Shown here piece by piece: positions 1 to 6,653 of a DNA stretch of 63,970 bases; position 1 is the first letter of the stretch, and each line of letters starts with the position of its first letter. The DNA lies in assembly GCA_020073485.1 (NCBI GenBank), contig JAIQFB010000028.1, forward strand, positions 1 through 63,970, given 5' to 3'. Origin of the DNA: Terriglobia bacterium. GTDB taxonomy: Bacteria; Acidobacteriota; Terriglobia; Acidiferrales; UBA7541. Made by a program: the position numbers and the translations under genes. The notes under the pieces were generated by a model. That model was not told the origin of the DNA, searched no databases, and saw only the letters and a list, made by a program, of their open reading frames with translations.

Positions 1-2
1 TG

Positions 3-1664
3 CCGATCGTCACCATCGACGGGGAAACGGCGCGGGACTTCGACGACGCGGTCTACGTCCGGCGAATGGAAAATGGCCACTGGCAATTGCAGGTGCACAT
101 CGCGGACGTTTCGCACTACGTGCGGCGTGGATCGTCCCTGGATCGCGAGGCGCGGCTGCGCGGAACCTCAGTCTATTTCCCGAACCGCGCCGTGCCCATG
201 CTGCCCGAGGAATTATCGAACGGGATCTGCTCGCTCAATCCGCGGGAAGACCGCCTGGTGATGAGCGCGATCCTCGAGCTGGACGAGCACGGCGAGATCG
301 TCGCGTCGGAATTCGCGCGCGGCGTGATCCGGTCCGCCGAGCGCATGACCTACACGGCCGTGAACGCCGTGCTGCAGGGCGACGCCGTCGCGACTTCCGA
401 GTTCGCGCACCTGGCGGAACATTTCCGCGACATGCGCGAGCTGGCGCTGATCCTGAACGGCCGTCGCGCCCGCCTGGGCTCGATCGATTTCGATTTGCCC
501 GAGCCGGTAATTGAATTCGATCCGAACGGGCAAATGATCGGCGTCGTGCGCAGTGAGCGCAATATCGCGCACCGCCTGATCGAGGAATTCATGCTGACGG
601 CAAATCAGGGAGTAGCGCGCTACCTCGAGAGCCGCGGCATCGGTTCACTCCATCGTGTCCACGAAAAGCCCGACCCCAAGAAAATTCTGGAATTCGAGGC
701 CATGGCGCAAACATTTGGCTACTCGCTGGGCGTGGAAAATCTTGCCGAGCGCCGGGTGGCCGTGAAACACGGGAGCTCGCATTCGCAAAGATTCGACCGC
801 GGCGCGCGGCATGGGCGCGCCGGCCGAGGCCGCGAAAAACCAATGACCGTCTCGCTGCCGGGCACGCTCGACATCGCCATCCGCCCGGAGCATTACCAGC
901 GCCTGGCCGAAAAAATCGCGGGAAAACCCGAGGAGCGCATCATGTCGTTCCTGATGCTGCGCTCGCTGAAGCAGGCGCGCTATTCGGCCGACGCTCTGGG
1001 CCATTTCGCGCTGGCCTTTGACCAGTACACGCATTTCACTTCGCCGATTCGGCGGTATCCCGACCTCATCGTGCACCGCGTTCTAAAGTGGGCGCTGGAC
1101 CATCCGGAATCAAAGCCCGCGGCGCCGCAAGGGCCGCACTCCGGCGCGACGCCGAAAAAAGACGAATCCACGTTCGGCCCGTACCGTCGAGGCGAACTGG
1201 ACGCCATCGCTCTGGAAACGTCCGAGACCGAGCGCCGCGCCGAAACCGCGGAGCGCGAACTCATGGCCTGGAAGACCGCGCAGTTCATGGAGCAGCATCT
1301 GGGCGAGGAGTACGACGCGCTGATCATCTCCGTGCAGAAATTCGGATTCTTCGTCGAGCTGACGGAACTTTTTGTCGAAGGCATCGTGCCCATCGACCGC
1401 ATCGAGGAAATTACCGGCCAGCACGTTTTCTACCGTGAGCAGGACCACGCCATCATTAGCGGCAGCGGAGGTGGAGGCCGCGGCGCCCAGGGCCATCGCG
1501 GCGGCGCGCACGAGGGCGGCGCCGGAAAAGGTCAGAAGAAAAAATCCGGCCGCGGAACCCCGCAAGGCAATCACATCTGGAAACTCGGCGACCGCATCCG
1601 CGTGCGCGCCGAGCGCATCGACCCCATCCGACGCCGCGTGGAGTTCTCGCCGGTGCTCGAGTAG
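3..1664 (+). CDS. rnr: Ribonuclease R (5'-truncated by the window edge)
   Basis: This is the 3' portion of a processive 3'-5' exoribonuclease of the RNase II/R family. The reading frame is already open at base 3 and encodes TIDGETARDFDDA, the metal-binding signature of the RNB domain, with four aspartates corresponding to those of E. coli RNase R. The first methionine at base 66 is therefore not the true start. The rest of the RNB domain follows, then an S1 RNA-binding domain (about 1300-1660). Two low-complexity inserts are odd: a basic Ser/Arg/Gly stretch inside the RNB domain near base 770-840, and a Gly/Lys-rich stretch of about 35 residues splitting the S1 domain near base 1455-1570. The TAG stop (1662-1664) lies inside the left arm of a dispersed palindromic repeat. 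Family assignment is firm; the 5' end lies outside the window. Confidence 0.93.
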   Translation, partial: PIVTIDGETARDFDDAVYVRRMENGHWQLQVHIADVSHYVRRGSSLDREARLRGTSVYFPNRAVPMLPEELSNGICSLNPREDRLVMSAILELDEHGEIVASEFARGVIRSAERMTYTAVNAVLQGDAVATSEFAHLAEHFRDMRELALILNGRRARLGSIDFDLPEPVIEFDPNGQMIGVVRSERNIAHRLIEEFMLTANQGVARYLESRGIGSLHRVHEKPDPKKILEFEAMAQTFGYSLGVENLAERRVAVKHGSSHSQRFDRGARHGRAGRGREKPMTVSLPGTLDIAIRPEHYQRLAEKIAGKPEERIMSFLMLRSLKQARYSADALGHFALAFDQYTHFTSPIRRYPDLIVHRVLKWALDHPESKPAAPQGPHSGATPKKDESTFGPYRRGELDAIALETSETERRAETAERELMAWKTAQFMEQHLGEEYDALIISVQKFGFFVELTELFVEGIVPIDRIEEITGQHVFYREQDHAIISGSGGGGRGAQGHRGGAHEGGAGKGQKKKSGRGTPQGNHIWKLGDRIRVRAERIDPIRRRVEFSPVLE

Positions 1665-1731
1665 GACAGGCTTCAGCTTGTCGCTTTTTGGGCTGTTGCA
1701 TTGCAAACCCACGAGGCTGAACCTGTCCTAC
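1661..1731. repeat. Dispersed palindromic repeat, family A, copy 1
   Basis: The two arms are TAGGACAGGCTTCAGC and GCTGAACCTGTCCTA, separated by about 40 bases. The left arm carries the TAG stop codon of the RNase R gene. Related copies occur near 4.9, 6.5, 10.3, 23.7 and 45.0 kb. The arms in this copy are slightly degenerate. Confidence 0.8.
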
Positions 1732-1757
1732 CTGAGCGGTTCGCGTTTTCGCGATGC

Positions 1758-2075
1758 CTAATTCTTATCGAATTTCAATGCAAGTTCGAGCTGGCGGATC
1801 GCTTCATCGGTTGCCTTGAGTGCTTCCACGCGGTGGCCGCCAAAATCGTGAGCGGCCATTTCCATGTGCGCCTTCGCTCTTCGCAGCGCGCCGATGGCTT
1901 CGCGGATTTCGGGGTGGGGTTCGGGGGACGCGGCGGGTTCAGCGTTCGGCTGGGCAGCTGCGGCCGGCACCGCGGCGGATGCAGGCGTCCTGGGCGCCGC
2001 CAGGGTGGACCACGACAAGCTAAGCGCTAGCGCGAAGGCCATAATGGTGAACAGACTCAGGAATTTTATTTTCAT
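1758..2075 (-). CDS. Small secreted protein of unknown function
   Basis: A protein of about 105 residues with a clear N-terminal signal peptide (MKIKF followed by a hydrophobic stretch ending in LAA). A Pro/Ala-rich linker and a helical C-terminal part of about 50 residues (REAIGALRRAKAHMEMAAHD) follow. The start at 2075 is preferred over the in-frame ATG at 2087, because a GGAGGG ribosome binding site lies between them. The histidine- and alanine-rich helical tail resembles small exported proteins common in Acidobacteriota, but I recognise no named family. It is convergent with the RNase R gene. Confidence 0.7.
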   Translation of the reverse strand: MKIKFLSLFTIMAFALALSLSWSTLAAPRTPASAAVPAAAAQPNAEPAASPEPHPEIREAIGALRRAKAHMEMAAHDFGGHRVEALKATDEAIRQLELALKFDKN

Positions 2076-2355
2076 TGTTCCCTCCATGAGAATGATAAGT
2101 TTCGTTCAGTCTCCCGAAATAGACCGAAACGCAAGCATTCTAACGCTGACTGGCTGCGCGCCAGATTTGGAAATCTTACTGATGCCCGTAGAGTAATTCC
2201 CCGTTTCCGGGTTCCGAGCAAATTTCGAGCTTGCGTCTCACGAGAACATTCCACGTGCTCTCAGCCGCCAACTTTTCTTGACTCGAATTCGCGATTGCAA
2301 TATCGTCTCCCCAAGGTTTTAGCGGAAACTCAAATTCCGAGATCGGAGGCAAGCC

Positions 2356-2874
2356 ATGCATCGCACCATCCTTGTTTCCATTGGTTTATTCCTTGCGGCC
2401 TCGAGCCTCGCCCAAACGAAGGCGCCGTCCAAGAAGGCGGCGGCACCTGCGATGGCTACAGTCGTCCCGTCAGGTTCGGAAAAATGGGGAGACATTCCGG
2501 CGGCAGCCATGGTCGGCACTCCGTCCGTGGATATGGGCGGAAAAATACAACTTGCCGTGGTGCAAGGGAATCCCATGGCAGCGGGCCAGCCATACACGCT
2601 GCGCCTTTCTTGCACCGACGGCACGAAGATCGCCCCGCACTGGCATCCCACCACGGAAAACGTGACCGTCGTTAAGGGCACCTTTGCTATCGGCATGGGA
2701 TCGAAATGGGATTCCGCGGCGATGAAAGACCTGCCCGCGGGAAGTTTCGCTTCCGCGCCGGCCCGGATGCGTCACTTTGCAACCTGCAAAGGGGACTCGG
2801 TTGTCCAGGTTCATGGTCTCGGTCCTTTCGTGGTCAACTTCGTGGAACCTGATAAACCAAAGTCCGGAAATTAG
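2356..2874 (+). CDS. Secreted cupin-domain protein
   Basis: A 172-residue exported protein with a signal peptide of about 19 residues ending in SLAQ. A single cupin fold follows. The metal-site motif reads HWHPTTENVTVVKG, the usual arrangement of two histidines and one glutamate, and a later histidine (MRHFA) completes the likely metal ligands. The start is well supported by GGAGG six bases upstream. Cupins of this type bind a metal and often act on small organic substrates, but the substrate here cannot be inferred. The gene stands alone. Confidence 0.8.
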   Translation: MHRTILVSIGLFLAASSLAQTKAPSKKAAAPAMATVVPSGSEKWGDIPAAAMVGTPSVDMGGKIQLAVVQGNPMAAGQPYTLRLSCTDGTKIAPHWHPTTENVTVVKGTFAIGMGSKWDSAAMKDLPAGSFASAPARMRHFATCKGDSVVQVHGLGPFVVNFVEPDKPKSGN

Positions 2875-2928
2875 CGTTTTCAACAATTCATATCATTTCG
2901 TATCATTGACCGAACCCGGAGGTAACCC

Positions 2929-3306
2929 GTGGCTGCTCGCATGTGTCCGCACTGCAAGTCTGAACTAACCGCCGCGAATGTTGTGGCGTACACCAACGGC
3001 GTCGATTGCCCGAAGTGCGGCACTCGGCTGGAAGTGGCTTCCGGCTCGCGGGAGATTTCGACTCTGGTCGGACTGGCCGCCGGGGCCATCGCGTGGCGCC
3101 TGGCAAGCGGCTCCATGACAGACCTTGGCGAGGTGCTGCCGACGCTGTACGCGTTTTTGGCGTTCGGGATCGTTTCGCCGTTGGTCATGATGGTCACGGC
3201 GAATCTGCGGAACGCACCCGCGCTGCCAGTTCCTGAGCCGGCCCACGCATCTGTCGGGCACGGGGCGGCCGGCCACGACGGGGGAGACCACGGCCCGCAT
3301 CACTGA
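2929..3306 (+). CDS. Zinc-ribbon membrane protein
   Basis: A 125-residue protein that begins at a GTG codon with a strong GGAGG site six bases upstream. The first 35 residues form a zinc ribbon with two CxxC pairs (CPHC and CPKC). Two hydrophobic segments follow (about residues 45-63 and 70-92). The C-terminal tail is rich in His, Gly and Asp (GHGAAGHDGGDHGPHH) and could bind metal. The function is unknown. The layout suggests a small inner-membrane protein with a cytosolic metal-binding head. Confidence 0.7.
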   Translation: MAARMCPHCKSELTAANVVAYTNGVDCPKCGTRLEVASGSREISTLVGLAAGAIAWRLASGSMTDLGEVLPTLYAFLAFGIVSPLVMMVTANLRNAPALPVPEPAHASVGHGAAGHDGGDHGPHH

Positions 3307-3505
3307 GGCCAGGCTTGGATTATCCGTGCGCCGCCCCCTTGTAAGAGAAATTCTGGCGAGCGGTACCATATTCACCTGAAATTGGACGGTGCAGATAAAA
3401 CTCTCCTATCCCATGCATTTGCAACAGATACGAGACTTTAGTACTAATAAGACTAAGCCCAACGTACTATTGCCCGCAGACGATCCTCCCCGCCATACTG
3501 TGATT

Positions 3506-3811
3506 ATGGCACGGTATTCAGCTTTGCTAGGCCGGAGGATTGAGGTGACGTATCGCGCGGGGGATATTATCCTGCCCGCGACCGGAAACCTTGCTGCCGA
3601 CTCGGGCAAGTCCATCTTCCTTGAAGAGAGCTACAAGCAGAAGACCGGTGTAAAGACCTTCCGCTGGGAAATACCGTACCCCTGCATCGTGCAGTTGAAT
3701 GAATGCCCCGAAATTCCCAGGCCCACAGCTTCCTTGAACGAACCCCGGGAACAAGGCACCCAGTCCGCGCCAAGCGCCGCCACGCTGGAATTCAAGAAGA
3801 ATCTGGCCTAG
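3506..3811 (+). CDS. Conserved hypothetical protein
   Basis: The likely protein starts at MARYSALLGRR (base 3506). The longer open frame from 3389 has an N-terminal extension with unusual composition and no ribosome binding site. The core of about 65 residues (ADSGKSIFLEE, KTFRWEIPYPCI) looks like a compact beta-rich domain, and the C-terminal 30 residues are low complexity. No known family is recognised. The gene sits alone between the zinc-ribbon protein and a dehydrogenase gene. Confidence 0.5.
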   Translation: MARYSALLGRRIEVTYRAGDIILPATGNLAADSGKSIFLEESYKQKTGVKTFRWEIPYPCIVQLNECPEIPRPTASLNEPREQGTQSAPSAATLEFKKNLA

Positions 3812-3970
3812 TCCCTTTTTCCTCCTGATTCGGCAAATCAGCCTTTGAAAATCCAGAGGTTCTTCACGATTAAGGCCAAAGCGATTTTCAGCCAGTTTTC
3901 CAGCCAACTCCTGTAAACTTTGCGTCTTGCGATTTTTTGCGGAGATTATTTCCTCGGGAGGATTTTTTAT

Positions 3971-4840
3971 ATGAAGCCATCTGTCGGACTAATTGGATTG
4001 GGTCTGATGGGCCGCCCCATGGCGGCGAATCTATTGAAGGCGGGGCATGAGGTGACCGTGTGGAACCGCACGGCTTCACGCGCCGATGAATTGGTGTCGC
4101 AGGGCGCGAAACGTGCAGCGACGCCGCGCGAACTTGCCGCCGCGTGCGAAGTGACTCTGACGATCGTGAGCGATCCGCCGGCGCTGGAGTCGGTGCTGTG
4201 GGGCGAGCAGGGCGTGTTCTCTGGATTGCGCCGGGGCAGCGCGCTGATCGAATCGAGCACGGTCAATCCGAGCCTGGAAAAGCGCGCCGCGGCGTCCGCG
4301 GCGGCGCTGGGCGCAGACTTTCTGGAAGCTCCGGTAACCGGAGGAACCTGGGGCGCCGAAAAAGGCGAGTTGGTGTTCATGGTGGGCGGCGAAGAGGCTA
4401 CGCTGAAGCGCCTCGAACCGGTCCTGGGCGTGATGGGCAAACGCTGGTTTCACCTGGGCCCGGTGGGCGCGGGCCAGACCGTGAAACTCGCCATGAACCT
4501 GCTGCTGGACCTGGAAGTGGAAGCTCTGGCCGAAGCCCTCGCCCTGGTGACGCGCGCCGGAGTGGCCGGCGAGAAGCTTGTGGAAGTGATGCAGTCGAGC
4601 ATGGGCCGCTCCGGCGTGCTGGATGTCAAGGCGCCCAATATGCTCAAGGGCGAATACAAGCCCAGCTTTCCGCTGCGCTTGATGCACAAGGACGTGGGTC
4701 TGGCGCTCGATCTTGCCAATCAACTGGGCGTGCCGTTGCCCGCCGCCGCCGCAGCGCGCGAGGTGTTGAGCGCCGTCAAGGGAGCGACGACCGAGGACGT
4801 GGATTTTTCCGCGCTGGCGAGTTTCTGGCAGAAGAAATAA
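3971..4840 (+). CDS. NAD(P)-dependent beta-hydroxyacid dehydrogenase (HIBADH/GLYR family)
   Basis: A 289-residue member of the 3-hydroxyisobutyrate/tartronate-semialdehyde/glyoxylate reductase family. The N-terminal Rossmann motif is GLIGLGLMGRPMAANL, the substrate-binding motif is EAPVTGG, and the catalytic-lysine helix is GQTVKLAMNLLLD. The length is normal for the family. The start at 3971 follows a GGGAGGA site, and the 17 codons upstream in the longer frame lack such support. The substrate cannot be assigned from sequence alone; a glyoxylate/succinic-semialdehyde reductase role is as likely as 3-hydroxyisobutyrate. It is convergent with the next gene, with a family A repeat between them. 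Confidence 0.85.
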   Translation: MKPSVGLIGLGLMGRPMAANLLKAGHEVTVWNRTASRADELVSQGAKRAATPRELAAACEVTLTIVSDPPALESVLWGEQGVFSGLRRGSALIESSTVNPSLEKRAAASAAALGADFLEAPVTGGTWGAEKGELVFMVGGEEATLKRLEPVLGVMGKRWFHLGPVGAGQTVKLAMNLLLDLEVEALAEALALVTRAGVAGEKLVEVMQSSMGRSGVLDVKAPNMLKGEYKPSFPLRLMHKDVGLALDLANQLGVPLPAAAAAREVLSAVKGATTEDVDFSALASFWQKK

Positions 4841-4853
4841 TTCGCGGGTCTTG

Positions 4854-4931
4854 GTAGCGTAGGCTTCAGCCTGTGCGGGCTAAATTCTGCACGTGAGAGA
4901 TCTAAACCCCGCAGACTGAAGTCAATTCTAC
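4854..4931. repeat. Dispersed palindromic repeat, family A, copy 2
   Basis: A partly decayed copy with arms GTAGCGTAGGCTTCAGCCTG and CAGACTGAAGTCAATTCTAC. It lies between two convergent genes. Its right arm supplies the TAG stop codon (complement of 4928-4930) of the minus-strand dehydrogenase gene. Confidence 0.75.
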
Positions 4932-5941
4932 GGGTTCGCATCCGGCGGCAGGAAACACATCGGCAGATCGCGCGAGGTGCGCAGGCCCGCGGGCGCGTCG
5001 AGGATCGCGGGGATGCAATTCACCACCACCGATGCCGTAGCGATGTCGCCGTGCGTGCCACCGGGAATGGTGAGCGAGAGGTTTGGATTGCCGGTGATTT
5101 CGACGGTGTCGGCGGGGTCGGTTGCGCCGACGAACATCTGCAATTCCATGTAGATTTTTTCCTTGCCGCCCGCGTATCCGTGCGCGATCTGATGCACGCC
5201 GGCGACTTGTCCCGCGGCGACTTCCAGATACGGCGTCTTCACGCGTTCGCGCGCGACCACCGGCTCGATCGTCTCCGTAATTTCATCCACGGCCAGGCCC
5301 AGGGCATCGGAAACCATGGCCACCGATTCCGGCAGGCCGTGATGCTTGATGGCGCCCGCGGCCACCTGCGCGCGAAATTCCTCGACGCTCATTCCCGCGC
5401 CCACTTTTTTCTGCAGCGGCAGGCGGCGTTTCGATGCGTCAACGATGCGCACGGCGCGCGCGGATTCGATTTCTTGCGACGCAGCGCTCAGAGTGATCAG
5501 AAGCTTATCCATCACGAAACCCGGATTGATGCCCGTGCCGATCAGCGCGACGCCCCACGTCTTGGCTTCGGCGTCGAGCTGCGCCGCAAGTTCCGGATAT
5601 TTCCGGTAGGGATAGGAAAGCTCCTCGCATGTCGAGACTACGCAGGATTCGGCCGCTAGGCACGCCATCAGTTGGTCCATCACTTTCGGCAGCAGAGTGG
5701 ACGTCGAATGGATCACCACGTCGGCGGATTCGCCCAGCATAGCCGAGGCGTCGTTCGTGACCGGGACGCCCCAGGGCGCGTCAGCAGCATCGAGCAAGTC
5801 GCCAAGATCCTTCCCCGCTTTTGCCGGATCGGAATCGATAGCGCCGATGATCTCGATGGATTGCTTTTCCCGCATCAGGCGCACGATCGCTGCTCCGATC
5901 GGGCCGACGCCGTACTGGATGGCGCGAATTTTCTTTTTCAC
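4928..5941 (-). CDS. 2,4-diaminopentanoate dehydrogenase-like NAD(P)-binding protein
   Basis: A 337-residue protein with a dihydrodipicolinate-reductase-like Rossmann domain at the N terminus (QYGVGPIGAAIVRLM). The C-terminal domain matches the 2,4-diaminopentanoate dehydrogenase group (TCEELSYPYRKYPELAAQ, GTGINPGFVMDKL, ASKRRLPLQKKVGAG). Known members oxidatively deaminate diamino acids in ornithine fermentation, but many aerobic bacteria carry homologues of unknown substrate. The start is a GTG with GGAG seven bases upstream. The TAG stop lies in a palindromic repeat. No other ornithine-fermentation gene is nearby, so the substrate is open. Confidence 0.75.
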   Translation of the reverse strand: MKKKIRAIQYGVGPIGAAIVRLMREKQSIEIIGAIDSDPAKAGKDLGDLLDAADAPWGVPVTNDASAMLGESADVVIHSTSTLLPKVMDQLMACLAAESCVVSTCEELSYPYRKYPELAAQLDAEAKTWGVALIGTGINPGFVMDKLLITLSAASQEIESARAVRIVDASKRRLPLQKKVGAGMSVEEFRAQVAAGAIKHHGLPESVAMVSDALGLAVDEITETIEPVVARERVKTPYLEVAAGQVAGVHQIAHGYAGGKEKIYMELQMFVGATDPADTVEITGNPNLSLTIPGGTHGDIATASVVVNCIPAILDAPAGLRTSRDLPMCFLPPDANP

Positions 5942-6160
5942 AATGGACTCCGTCGCTGCGTGTTCATGATGGTTGCCGGCCCGCCGCGGCGAGGGCGGCG
6001 ACTTCCGCGATTGCCAATTTTGGAGCGAGTACGATAAAGCAATCGCGCGCCGCGTTCAACAGGATTCGGCGCAAATATGCCGGCGAGACCCGGGCTTACT
6101 TGTCTGCCCTCGCTTCAGGGCAGATAATATCGGGGGCGCGGAACCACGCCGGAGGTCTTC

Positions 6161-6451
6161 ATGGCAATGGCAAAGCTGTCGGAACAGGAAATCGCCGCGG
6201 GATTGCGCAACCTGCCCGGGTGGAGCGTAGTGAACGGCAACCTGCACCGCGTGTTTGAATTCAAGGATTTCTCCACGGCCTTCGGATTCATGACGCGTGT
6301 GGCCATCGCCGCCGAAAAAATGGACCATCACCCGGACTGGTCGAACTCCTGGAACAAGGTCACCGTGGACCTGTGCACGCACAGCGCCGGCGGGTTGACC
6401 AAGAATGATCTCGATTTGGCCGCCGCGATGCAGAAAATCTTCGGCGGATGA
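6161..6451 (+). CDS. phhB: 4a-hydroxytetrahydrobiopterin dehydratase (pterin carbinolamine dehydratase)
   Basis: A 96-residue protein with the family signature EKMDHHPDWSNSWNKV, whose histidines form the dehydratase site, followed by the conserved TH pair (LCTHSAGG). It recycles 4a-hydroxytetrahydropterin made by aromatic amino acid hydroxylases, and some homologues take part in molybdopterin metabolism. The length is normal. GGAGGTCTTC precedes the ATG. No phenylalanine hydroxylase gene is present in the window, so the partner enzyme is elsewhere. Confidence 0.92.
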   Translation: MAMAKLSEQEIAAGLRNLPGWSVVNGNLHRVFEFKDFSTAFGFMTRVAIAAEKMDHHPDWSNSWNKVTVDLCTHSAGGLTKNDLDLAAAMQKIFGG

Positions 6452-6474
6452 AAATCACGGTGTCAATTCATTCC

Positions 6475-6555
6475 AGGTGGCAGAGGCTTCAGCCTGTGCT
6501 CCGCGGGGTATCGCGATAAACCAAGACCGCACAGGCTGAAGCCTGTGCCACCTGG
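6475..6555. repeat. Dispersed palindromic repeat, family A, copy 3
   Basis: A near-perfect copy with outer arms CAGGTGGCAGAGGCTTCAGC and the complementary GCTGAAGCCTGTGCCACCTG. Each arm contains its own small hairpin (AGGCTTCAGCCT). It lies 23 bases after the phhB stop and does not supply a stop codon. Confidence 0.85.
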
Positions 6556-6653
6556 GTTCTCCCTCAGCGTTATCTCTCTTCCAATTTTGATAGAATGGTT
6601 AGGTTTGACGCCGCGAAGGGAAACCCTTCGCGCGAACAGGGGATGCAGCAGCA

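Noticed and set aside
213-1712. Long antisense frames across the RNase R gene
   Set aside because: High GC leaves frames open opposite a strongly conserved gene. Their products are Arg-, Ala- and His-rich without motifs.
2176-2361. Minus-strand 61-residue frame with a plausible amino acid mix
   Set aside because: It overlaps the promoter and start of the cupin gene, has no ribosome binding site and no recognisable motif.
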